The position numbers and the translations under genes were made by a program. Positions 1 to 7,638 of a stretch of DNA of 33,383 nucleotides are shown here, piece by piece; position 1 is the stretch's first letter, and every line of letters starts with the position of its first letter. The DNA is from UBA8828 sp046315175 (lineage in GTDB: Bacteria > Verrucomicrobiota > Verrucomicrobiia > Opitutales > UBA953). The stretch is taken from positions 1 through 33,383 of the forward strand of contig JBKDBK010000096.1 in NCBI GenBank assembly GCA_046315175.1. Reading direction: 5' to 3'. Below the pieces are notes generated by a model. The model saw only the letters and a program-made list of their open reading frames with translations, was not told the origin of the DNA and did not search any database.

Positions 1-1
1 C

Positions 2-604
2 CTGCGGGTGGTGGCGCCCCTCGACCGCCAGCGCCGCATCGTGGAGCTGATCGACGCGGAGGCCGCGGCGGCCCGCCTCGGCCGCCCCGCCTCCATCTTC
101 GCCAAGGTGAACAGCCTGGTCGACCCCGGGGTCATCGAGGCCCTGGAGCGCGCCTCGCAGGCGGGCGTGCCCATCGAGCTGCTCGTCCGGGGCATCTGCT
201 GCCTCGTCCCCGGCGTCCCCGGCCGCAGCGAGACCATCCGCGTGCGCAGCGTGCTCGGCCGGTTCCTCGAGCACAGCCGCATCTTCCGCTTCGAGAACGC
301 GGCCGGCGGCGAGCCCTTGCTCCTGCTCGGCAGCGCCGACTGGATGCAACGCAACTTCGTGCGGCGGGTGGAGTGCGTCTTCCCGGTGCGGGAGCCGGCG
401 CTGCGCCGGCGCCTGGAGCGGGAGATCCTCGCCACCTACCGCGAGCGCCAAGGCGACGCCACGCTGCTCCAGCCCGACGGGACCCACCGGCCGGCCACCG
501 AGGGCGGACGGTCGGACCCCTGCGCCCAGGACGCCTTCCTCGCCTTGGCGGCCAAGCCCGCCGCGGCGGAGGAGCGGGAGAAGCTGCGGGCGCGCAAGGG
601 CTGA
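2..604 (+). CDS. ppk1: Polyphosphate kinase 1, C-terminal part (5' end outside window)
   Basis: Polyphosphate kinase transfers the terminal phosphate of ATP to a growing polyphosphate chain. Only about 200 C-terminal residues are visible, and the frame is open to the left edge, so the gene begins upstream. The segment holds the conserved C-terminal catalytic block: an IFAKVNSL..D..VI stretch, an LLVRGICCL stretch, then RFLEHSRIF, whose His matches the second conserved catalytic His of Ppk1 (His592 in E. coli by recall), and SADWM.RN. These phospholipase D-like motifs are diagnostic of the family. After the catalytic core there is an Ala/Glu-rich tail of about 50 residues that I do not recognise as a domain. 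The gene converges on tsf with 61 bases between the stop codons. Confidence 0.95.
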   Translation: MRVVAPLDRQRRIVELIDAEAAAARLGRPASIFAKVNSLVDPGVIEALERASQAGVPIELLVRGICCLVPGVPGRSETIRVRSVLGRFLEHSRIFRFENAAGGEPLLLLGSADWMQRNFVRRVECVFPVREPALRRRLEREILATYRERQGDATLLQPDGTHRPATEGGRSDPCAQDAFLALAAKPAAAEEREKLRARKG

Positions 605-615
605 GCGCCGGGCGC

Positions 616-644
616 AAAAAAAGGACCCGGGCGAACCCGGGTCC
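616..644 (-). terminator. Intrinsic terminator of the rpsB-tsf operon
   Basis: A perfect 9-bp GC-rich stem (GGACCCGGG at 623-631 paired with CCCGGGTCC at 636-644) with a CGAA tetraloop is flanked at 616-622 by seven A on the plus strand. Read on the minus strand this is a hairpin followed by seven T, just downstream of the tsf stop codon. The plus-strand side has no T run, so it is not a clear terminator for ppk1. Confidence 0.9.
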
Positions 645-665
645 CGTCGCGCCCACGGAGGAGGC

Positions 666-1706
666 TCAGGCCTGCTCCCCGGACTCGCCGACGGCGAACC
701 GCTGGAAGCGGACGACCTTGACGGCGCCGCCGAACTGCTTGGCGGACTCGGCGACGAGGTCGGAGACCTTCTTCTCCGGGTCGCGGAAGAAGGGCTGGTC
801 GAGGAGGCAGCGCTCGGCGAGGAACTTGTCGACGCGGCCCGACTTGATCTTCTCGATGTTGGCGAGCTGGCCCTGCTTGCGGCCCTCGGCGGCCTTGGCG
901 GCCTTCTCCGAGTTGGCGATGCGCTTCTCGAGCTCGGCGACGACGGCGGGGTCGTTGGCGCCGGCCTTCTGCTCGGCGAGCTGGCCCCGGTAGTCGTCGA
1001 CGATGCGCTGGGCCTCGGCGATGGCCTTGTCGGCCTCGGACTTGGTGAACTCCTCGGCGATGACGCGCTCCTTCTCCAGGCGCTCGGCGGGAACGTCCTC
1101 GCGGCGGAGGTGCTCGGCGCCGTTGGCGACGACCTGCATGGCGAGCTGGCGGCCGAGCTCGGGGAGCCCGGCGTGGCCGGCGGCGGCGCCCTCGGCGGCG
1201 ATCTCAAGGACGACCGCGATCTTGGAGCCGTTGTGGACGTAGGAGGCGAGCTTGCCCCCGGGGCCGGCCTTGACGGTGAGGGAGCGGGAGACCTTGAGGT
1301 TCTCGCCCAGCTTCGTGACCTGCTCGGTGAGGTAGTCGTTCACCTTCTGGCCGGTCTTGTGGAAGGCCTGCTCGGTGAGGTTGTCGTGGCCGTGCTTCTC
1401 GACCTGGGCGGCCAGGTCGTTGGCGAGGGCGACGAAGGCCTCGTTCTTGGCGACGAAGTCGGTCTCGCAGTTGAGCTCGAGGACGGTGGCGGAGGCGGCG
1501 TCGGCGGCGAGGCGGAGGACGAGCACGCCCTCGTTGGCGGAGCGGCCGGACTTCTTGTCGCGCGTGGCCATCCCCTTGATGCGGAGGATCTCCACGGCCT
1601 TCTCCATGTCGCCGGCGGCCTCGGTGAGGGCCTTCTTGCAGTCCATGAGGCCCGCGCCCGTGCGGTTGCGGAGCTCGTTGACGGTCTGGGCGGTGATGGC
1701 GGACAT
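666..1706 (-). CDS. tsf: Translation elongation factor Ts
   Basis: EF-Ts is the cytoplasmic guanine-nucleotide exchange factor that recycles EF-Tu from GDP to GTP. The N-terminal UBA-like domain carries the signature LRNRTGAGLMDCKKAL (about residues 12-27), and the second signature ELNCETDFVA is at about 77-86. At 346 residues it is longer than the E. coli protein (283). The extra length is mostly a charged Ala/Glu/Lys-rich stretch at about 218-285, where E. coli has its shorter coiled-coil region. The core resumes with LLDQPFFRDP. The ATG at 1706 is only 10 bases after the rpsB stop codon, the usual rpsB-tsf operon. No Shine-Dalgarno sequence is visible, so translation is probably coupled to rpsB. 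A strong terminator follows the stop. Confidence 0.97.
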   Translation of the reverse strand: MSAITAQTVNELRNRTGAGLMDCKKALTEAAGDMEKAVEILRIKGMATRDKKSGRSANEGVLVLRLAADAASATVLELNCETDFVAKNEAFVALANDLAAQVEKHGHDNLTEQAFHKTGQKVNDYLTEQVTKLGENLKVSRSLTVKAGPGGKLASYVHNGSKIAVVLEIAAEGAAAGHAGLPELGRQLAMQVVANGAEHLRREDVPAERLEKERVIAEEFTKSEADKAIAEAQRIVDDYRGQLAEQKAGANDPAVVAELEKRIANSEKAAKAAEGRKQGQLANIEKIKSGRVDKFLAERCLLDQPFFRDPEKKVSDLVAESAKQFGGAVKVVRFQRFAVGESGEQA

Positions 1707-1716
1707 CGGCGTCGGC

Positions 1717-2589
1717 TTACTTGGAGGCCTTGCGGGGACCGACGGAGCGGCGGGGCTTGGCGCCGCCGGCGGGGGCCTCGCCCTCGGGCTCGGGGGCGGC
1801 GTCGACCGCCTGCTGGAGGTCGGCGGAGATGGTCACCTCGGGCTGGCTGGCGTCGCCCAGGTCGCGGGAGACGGCGGCGACGGCCTGGCGCTTGGGCTGC
1901 TCCTTGGAGCGGCGGGCGAGGCCGGCCTGGACCGCCTGGGTCAGCGCCTCGACCACGAGGCGGATGGCCTTGGTGGCGTCGTCGTTGCCGGGGATGGGAT
2001 GGCTGCAGCGGGAGGGGTCGGAGTTGGTGTCGCAGAGGCCGATCACGGGGATGCCGAGGCGGTTGGCCTCATGGACGGCGATCTCCTCGAGATGGGTGTC
2101 GATGACGACGAGGGCGCCGGGCAGGTTGCGGAACTCGAGGAGGCCCTCGAAGTTGCGGGCCATGCGGAGCATCTCGCGCTTGATGGCGGCGGCCTCCTTC
2201 TTGTGCATCTTGGCGAGGGAGCCGTCGCGCTCCATGACGAGGTACTTGCGATACTTGTCGAGGGAGACCTTGACGGTGGCCCAGTTGGTCAGGGTGCCGC
2301 CGAGCCAGCGCGAGACGGCGTAGGGCATGTTGGTGGCCTTGGCGGCGTCGCGGACGATGTCCTGCGCCTGGGGCTTGGTGGAGACGAAGAGGACGTCCTT
2401 GCCCGAGGCGACGATCTCCTCCGCGGCGGCGGCGGCGGCGGCGAGGCAGGCGTGGGTCTTCTCCAGGTCGATGATCGACACGCCGTTGCGGTGATCGAAG
2501 ACGTAGGGACGGGACTTGGGGTTCCAGCGGCGCGTCTGGTGCCCGAAGTGGACGCCGGCGTCGAGGAGGTCTTTTACGGTCAGGTTCAT
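1717..2589 (-). CDS. rpsB: 30S ribosomal protein S2
   Basis: Structural protein of the small ribosomal subunit, needed for S1 binding in bacteria where this is known. The chosen ATG at 2589 gives 290 residues beginning MNLTVKDLLDAGVHFGHQ, the standard S2 start. The longer open frame upstream (to 3012) is low-complexity and overlaps waaA in antisense, so it is not coding. Family motifs seen are GHQTRRWNPK near the N-terminus, RWLGGTLTNW near 115, PGALVVIDTHLE.IAV.EA in the middle, and PVIGLCDTNSDP. The core is followed by an extension of about 50 residues rich in Ala, Pro, Lys and Arg, absent from E. coli S2 (241 residues). It is the first gene of the rpsB-tsf operon, with AAGGAG at 2602-2607 set 12 bases before the start. 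Confidence 0.97.
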   Translation of the reverse strand: MNLTVKDLLDAGVHFGHQTRRWNPKSRPYVFDHRNGVSIIDLEKTHACLAAAAAAAEEIVASGKDVLFVSTKPQAQDIVRDAAKATNMPYAVSRWLGGTLTNWATVKVSLDKYRKYLVMERDGSLAKMHKKEAAAIKREMLRMARNFEGLLEFRNLPGALVVIDTHLEEIAVHEANRLGIPVIGLCDTNSDPSRCSHPIPGNDDATKAIRLVVEALTQAVQAGLARRSKEQPKRQAVAAVSRDLGDASQPEVTISADLQQAVDAAPEPEGEAPAGGAKPRRSVGPRKASK

Positions 2590-2801
2590 GGTGGTTTTGG
2601 GCTCCTTATCTCGCTCCCGGCCGGACGGGTGAGACATCGGATTTTTCAGTGCTTTTGTCTTGGGTTGTGCCCCGACGAGGTCCGGCTGACCCCGCGGGAG
2701 TGGAAGGTGTGAAAAAGCACCCGGACGAGGGATTGGCAAGGTGGAAATGCGGGGGTTTGGACCCGGTTTAAGGGCTGACAGCCCCTTGCCCGCCCCGCAC
2801 C
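2590..2801. promoter_or_regulatory. Divergent rpsB / waaA upstream region with rpsB leader
   Basis: This 212-bp gap holds the upstream regions of rpsB (minus) and waaA (plus). On the minus strand AAGGAG (2602-2607) lies 12 bases from the rpsB ATG, a rather long spacing. Immediately upstream, 2610-2633 can fold into a short hairpin: CTC/GAG base, internal loop, CCCG/CGGG stem, six-base loop. I cannot pick a convincing -35/-10 pair for either gene. The hairpin could take part in autogenous S2 control, as known for rpsB leaders elsewhere, but that is inference. Confidence 0.4.
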
Positions 2802-2810
2802 GTGCCCTTG

Positions 2811-4106
2811 ATGATCCTCTGGGCCTACCGGCTCCTTTTCCTGCCCCTCCTGCTGGCAGCCTCCCCCTATTACCTGTGGCGGATGCTGCGACGAGGCGGC
2901 TATGGCGAGGGATTTGGGGAGCGGCTGGGCTTCCTGCCGCGTCTGCCCGACAAGACGCCGGGACGGCGGCGGGTGTGGATCCAGGCGGTGTCGGTCGGGG
3001 AGGTCGAGGCAATCGGCCCCCTCCTGGCCGAGCTGAACAAGGACGGCGCGTTCGAGGTCGTGCTGAGCACGACCACCAGCACCGGATTGCGGGTGGCGCG
3101 CGACCGACACGCGTCGGCCTGCCTTGCGATCGTGAGCTTCCCGGTCGACTTCTGGCCCTGCTCCGCGGCGGCTTGGCGCGCGATCCAGCCCGACCTCGCG
3201 GTGCTGACGGAGGGCGAGCTGTGGCCCGAGCACCTGCTCGGCCAAGCCAAGGCGCGAGGGGTGCCCGTCGCCCTGATCAACGCCCGTCTCTCCGACAAGT
3301 CCTTCGCGCGCCACCGCCGGACGCCCCGGGCGGCCCGCGAGCTCCTGGGAGGCTTCGCCTGGATCGGCGCGGGCAGCGAGGAGGATGCGCGCCGCCTGCG
3401 CGAGCTGGGCGCGGCGAGGGTCGAGGTGACGGGCAACCTCAAGTTCGACGTCGCGGCCGACGCCGCCCTGCCGGCGGCGGAGCGGGCGGCCCTGCGCGAG
3501 GAACTCGGCTTCGGCGACAACCCGGGGGCGGTTGTGCTGCTGGGCGCCTCGACCTGGCCCGGGGAGGAGGCGACCCTGATCGACGTCGTGCGGCGGCTGC
3601 GCGACGGCGGGTGTGACGCGCGCCTGCTCCTGGTGCCGCGCCATGCCGAGCGGCGGGACGAGGCAAGGGAACGGATCGTCCGCTCAGGCCTGCGCTTCCA
3701 CCAGCGATCGACCGGGGGGCCGCGGGCCGCGGCGGGGACCCTCGTCCACCTGGCCGACACCACGGGCGAGCTTCGCCGGCTGACGCGCGCGGCCGACCTG
3801 GCCTTCTGCGGCAAGAGCCTCGAGCCGCACGACGGCGGCCAGACGCCGGTGGAGTGCGCCGCGGCGGGCGTGCCCATGGCGTACGGGCCGAGGATGACGA
3901 ATTTCCGCGCCATCTGCGCCGGCCTCGAGGCCGCGGGCGCGGCGCGGCGCGGCGCCGACGCCGGGGCGGTCGCGGATGACCTGGCGGCGCTGGCAGGCGA
4001 CCCCGAGGCCCGACGGAGGATGGGCGCGGCGGGCGCGGCCTGGCACGCGGCCAACCGGGGCGCGAGCGCCCGGACGGCGGCGCGGCTTCGGGATCAGGCC
4101 CGGTAG
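2811..4106 (+). CDS. waaA: 3-deoxy-D-manno-octulosonic acid (Kdo) transferase
   Basis: WaaA/KdtA attaches Kdo from CMP-Kdo to lipid A precursor at the cytoplasmic face of the inner membrane, the first committed core-LPS step. The protein starts with one hydrophobic segment (about 15-20 residues), followed by the N-terminal glycosyltransferase-30 domain with VSVGEVEA (the family SxGE motif), TEGELWPEHL and ARLSDKSF. GNLKFDV starts the C-terminal half, which ends with the donor-binding stretch GGQTPVECAAAGVP..YGP.M.NF. The residue before AVSVGE is Gln, where I recall His as usual. I chose ATG 2811 because no Shine-Dalgarno favours the in-frame GTG at 2802. The 3' end overlaps convergent trpD by 13 bases. 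Confidence 0.93.
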   Translation: MILWAYRLLFLPLLLAASPYYLWRMLRRGGYGEGFGERLGFLPRLPDKTPGRRRVWIQAVSVGEVEAIGPLLAELNKDGAFEVVLSTTTSTGLRVARDRHASACLAIVSFPVDFWPCSAAAWRAIQPDLAVLTEGELWPEHLLGQAKARGVPVALINARLSDKSFARHRRTPRAARELLGGFAWIGAGSEEDARRLRELGAARVEVTGNLKFDVAADAALPAAERAALREELGFGDNPGAVVLLGASTWPGEEATLIDVVRRLRDGGCDARLLLVPRHAERRDEARERIVRSGLRFHQRSTGGPRAAAGTLVHLADTTGELRRLTRAADLAFCGKSLEPHDGGQTPVECAAAGVPMAYGPRMTNFRAICAGLEAAGAARRGADAGAVADDLAALAGDPEARRRMGAAGAAWHAANRGASARTAARLRDQAR

Positions 4107-5134
4107 GCCTCGCGGAGGGCGCGGAGGTTGTCGCGCAGCTCGCCGCCGAGGATGATCTCGCGGGCGCGGGCGACGCCGGCGCCGGGATCGGCGGCGGCGG
4201 CGGCGACCCAGAGGGCCGCCCCGGCGCTGAGGCAGACGGTGTCGAGGAGCCCCTCGGGCGCGGCGCCGACGAGGAGGTCGGAGAGGAGGCCGAGGTTGTG
4301 GGCGGGGGTCCCGCCCAGGAGGTCGGACGCCGGGCAGGCGCGCAGACCGAAGTCGCCCGGCAGCCAGGTGGCGTCGACCTTGGCGAGCTCGCCCACGCCG
4401 CGGACGCGGGCGGGGCCCGCGGCGGTCAGCTCATCCATGCCCTCGCCGACCTTGCCATGGACGACGAGGCCGCGGCGGACGCCGAGGGTGTGGAGGGCGC
4501 CGGCCACGGGCTCGACCCAGCGCTCGGCGAAGACGCCGACCATCATGTGGGCGGGGCGGGCGGGATTGACCAGGGGGCCGAGGATGTTGAAGACCGACTT
4601 GCGGCCGAGCTCGGCGAGGCGCTTGCGCGCGGGGCCGACGGCGCGGAAGGCGGGATGGAAGGCGGGCGCGAAGAGAAAGCAGAAGTTGGCCTCGCGGAGG
4701 GCCCGGAGCAGGCGGGTGTCGTCCGCCTCGAGGTCGACGCCGAGGCCGGCGAGAAAGTCGGCGCTGCCCGAGCTGGAGGTGATGGAGCGGTTGCCGTGCT
4801 TCATCACGGGGATGCCGGCGGCGGCGACGACGAGGGCGCTGGCGCTGGAGATGTTGAAGCTGCCGGAGCGGTCGCCGCCGGTGCCGACGATGTCGATGCC
4901 GCGGGCGGGCAGGTCGCCGAGGTCGATCCGGCGGGCCATGCCGCGGTAGGTCTCGGCGAAGGCGGCGACGATGGCGGCGTCCTCGCCGATGTCGGCCAGG
5001 GCGGCGAGGTAGGCGACCTTGTCGTCGTCGGGCAGCCCGGCGTCGGCGAGGAGGCGGGCGGCCTCGGCGGCCTCGGCGGGGCCGGGCCGGCGCCCGGCGG
5101 CGAGGTCGGAGGTCAGCTGGGCGAGCGTGGCCAT
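4094..5134 (-). CDS. trpD: Anthranilate phosphoribosyltransferase
   Basis: TrpD transfers the phosphoribosyl group of PRPP to anthranilate, the second step of tryptophan synthesis from chorismate. At 346 residues it has normal family length. PRPP-binding motifs are in order: GTGGD (84-88), NISS (94-97), KHGNRS (112-117) and GSAD (123-126). The later GRKSVFNILGPLVNPARP stretch and the GMDELT motif are also family marks. It stands alone here, without trpE, trpG or trpC beside it, so the tryptophan genes appear to be dispersed. Its stop codon overlaps the end of waaA on the other strand. ATG 5134 directly precedes a normal helical N-terminus. Confidence 0.96.
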   Translation of the reverse strand: MATLAQLTSDLAAGRRPGPAEAAEAARLLADAGLPDDDKVAYLAALADIGEDAAIVAAFAETYRGMARRIDLGDLPARGIDIVGTGGDRSGSFNISSASALVVAAAGIPVMKHGNRSITSSSGSADFLAGLGVDLEADDTRLLRALREANFCFLFAPAFHPAFRAVGPARKRLAELGRKSVFNILGPLVNPARPAHMMVGVFAERWVEPVAGALHTLGVRRGLVVHGKVGEGMDELTAAGPARVRGVGELAKVDATWLPGDFGLRACPASDLLGGTPAHNLGLLSDLLVGAAPEGLLDTVCLSAGAALWVAAAAADPGAGVARAREIILGGELRDNLRALREAYRA

Positions 5135-5228
5135 GGGCCATTCACCAAGACCCGCCCCGCGGCCTCAAGCCTTATGCGAGGGGGCGAAGTCGCTTGCGGG
5201 CGGCCGGGCATCCGCCCATGATGGGGGA

Positions 5229-5873
5229 ATGCAAGACGAGGACCTGCCCCAGGGAGATTCCGAGGGTTCCGGACCCGCCCCTTGGAGCGAGGCGGACTGG
5301 ACGGCGTTCCTGCGCCGCCAGGACCTTGAGGTGGCGCGTTTCCTCTCGAACTACAACGAGGTGAAGTCCACCCCCGACCGGCTGGACACCTGCGCGCGGC
5401 GGATGGGCTGGGAGCCCGGCGAATGGAGCCCGGGCGCCGAGCCGCCCGAGACCGAGCCCGACCCCGAGGTGCCGGCCGACCTGCCCTACTGCATCCACCA
5501 GCACCCGGTGTTCATCGCGGCGCGCGGGCTCTGCCTCCAGTCGTCGACCGCCTTCCGGACGCTCCTCCGCGACTCGGGCAAGGCCGTTCCGCCGCTGGCC
5601 GCCGCCGAGGTGATGCTGGCGCTGTGGGACATCCACCACAACACGGTGATGGCGGTCAACGCGACCGACACGGGCGACCTCACGCTCGCCATCGCGCAGA
5701 TGAAGCGGGCGCACGGCTCGATCAACACCGCCATCGGCCTGCTCCAGGGGCTGCCCGCCGAGGCGAGGCTGGGCTCGCATGCGGCCTTCGAGGACGCGCA
5801 GAACGCCCTGTTCGACCTGAGGGACGTCTGCCTGAGGGTGGTCTCGGACTGCCGCTGGGGAACCGAGGGCTAG
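5229..5873 (+). CDS. Conserved-looking hypothetical protein, 214 aa
   Basis: I do not recognise this family. The protein has no signal peptide or membrane segment. The first 90 residues are acidic and Pro/Glu-rich (several PE repeats around 60-80). They are followed by a compact mainly helical part from IHQHPVFIAARGLCLQSS onward, with conserved-looking Trp, His and Cys residues (LWDIHHN near 135, CLRVVSDCRW at the C-terminus). ATG 5229 is chosen because the longer open frame upstream runs antisense through trpD. The only purine run (GGGGG at 5223-5227) is too close to the ATG to be a normal ribosome binding site. It lies divergent from trpD and convergent with hprK, with no operon partner. 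Codon use matches its neighbours, so it looks like a real resident gene. Confidence 0.75.
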   Translation: MQDEDLPQGDSEGSGPAPWSEADWTAFLRRQDLEVARFLSNYNEVKSTPDRLDTCARRMGWEPGEWSPGAEPPETEPDPEVPADLPYCIHQHPVFIAARGLCLQSSTAFRTLLRDSGKAVPPLAAAEVMLALWDIHHNTVMAVNATDTGDLTLAIAQMKRAHGSINTAIGLLQGLPAEARLGSHAAFEDAQNALFDLRDVCLRVVSDCRWGTEG

Positions 5874-5891
5874 CCGGGGCGAGCCGGCGGG

Positions 5892-6854
5892 TCAGCCCTT
5901 CGGCTGCATGTGCTGGATCAGCCGCTCGCTGAACTCGCGCGCGGAGTCGTGGCCCATGCCGCGGAGGGCCTGGACCATGGCGGCGACCTCGGCGAGGCGG
6001 GCCATGTCGCGCCCGGGCCGCACGGGGAGGGTCATGTGGGGCACCTTGCGGTCGAGGATGGAGAAGGACTCCATGTCGAGGCCGGTGCGCTCCTCGTCCA
6101 TGCCGGGCTGCCAGAGCTTGAAGGTGATGACGAGGTCGATGCGCTTCTCGCGCCGGACGGAGCGGACGCCGAAGATCGAGGCGACGTTGATGATGCCGAT
6201 GCCGCGGCACTCCATGTAGCCGCGGTTGAGCTCCTTGGAGGTGCCGACGAGCTCGCGGTCGCCGACGAGGGTGATCCGGACGTAGTCGTCGGCCACGAGG
6301 GAATGGCCGCGCTCGACGAGGGCGAGGGCGCACTCGGACTTGCCGACGCCCGAGGCGCCGCGAAGGAGGACGCCGACGCCCTTCACGTCGACCAGGGTCC
6401 CGTGGATGCTGGTGCGGGGGGCGAACTTCTCCTCGAGGAGGACGGTCGCCTCGGCGGAGAAGTCCTTGGACTTCATCTGGGTGCGGAGAAGGGGGACGGA
6501 GTAGGCGTCGGCCATCCTGGCCAGGTGGCCGTCGGCCGAGCGCCCCCCGGTGACCACCACCGCGGGGATCTCGTGGCGGAAGATGGCGTCGAGGCGCTGG
6601 GCCCGGACCTCGGTGGGCTGGTCCTCGAGGTAGGCCATCTCGCCGGCGCCGAGCACCTGGAGCCGGCGGTGCGCGAACTCCTTGAAGAAGCCGGTCAGGG
6701 CGAGGGCGGGCCGGTTGATGGACTTCTCGGAGATGACCTTGTCGAGACCGGCCTCGCCGGCGACGAGCTCCATGCGCAGGAGGTCGCGATAGGTGTCGAG
6801 GAACTCCCGCACGGAGACCTGCTCGGCGGGGCGGGTGTCGTTGGGGTCGGCCAT
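5892..6854 (-). CDS. hprK: HPr kinase/phosphorylase
   Basis: HprK uses ATP or pyrophosphate to phosphorylate, and phosphate to dephosphorylate, a serine on HPr. In Gram-negatives with incomplete PTS systems it is linked to nitrogen/carbon regulatory PTS control. The 320-residue protein has the two-domain layout. The N-terminal regulatory domain spans 1-140. The kinase domain has a catalytic His in SIHG (151), Walker A GASGVGKS (166-173), ADD (188-190) and the family signature ECRGIGIINV (215-224). ATG 6854 starts 2 bases after the lptB stop codon, so the two are translationally close. No HPr, PtsN or Enzyme I gene is in the window, so the substrate must be encoded elsewhere. Confidence 0.95.
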   Translation of the reverse strand: MADPNDTRPAEQVSVREFLDTYRDLLRMELVAGEAGLDKVISEKSINRPALALTGFFKEFAHRRLQVLGAGEMAYLEDQPTEVRAQRLDAIFRHEIPAVVVTGGRSADGHLARMADAYSVPLLRTQMKSKDFSAEATVLLEEKFAPRTSIHGTLVDVKGVGVLLRGASGVGKSECALALVERGHSLVADDYVRITLVGDRELVGTSKELNRGYMECRGIGIINVASIFGVRSVRREKRIDLVITFKLWQPGMDEERTGLDMESFSILDRKVPHMTLPVRPGRDMARLAEVAAMVQALRGMGHDSAREFSERLIQHMQPKG

Positions 6855-6856
6855 GG

Positions 6857-7597
<741 letters not shown>

Positions 7598-7638
7598 CGG
7601 TGGGGGACTCTCCGCGCAAGCCCCTGCCCTGTCGAGGC

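Noticed and set aside
2590..2801. A tRNA or small RNA gene in the divergent gap.
   Set aside because: No cloverleaf, CCA end or T-loop sequence is visible, and no second hairpin with a T run.
2590..3012. A longer N-terminus for rpsB, adding 141 residues.
   Set aside because: The added part is Pro/Arg/Ala-rich, overlaps waaA in antisense, and S2 normally begins at the chosen ATG.
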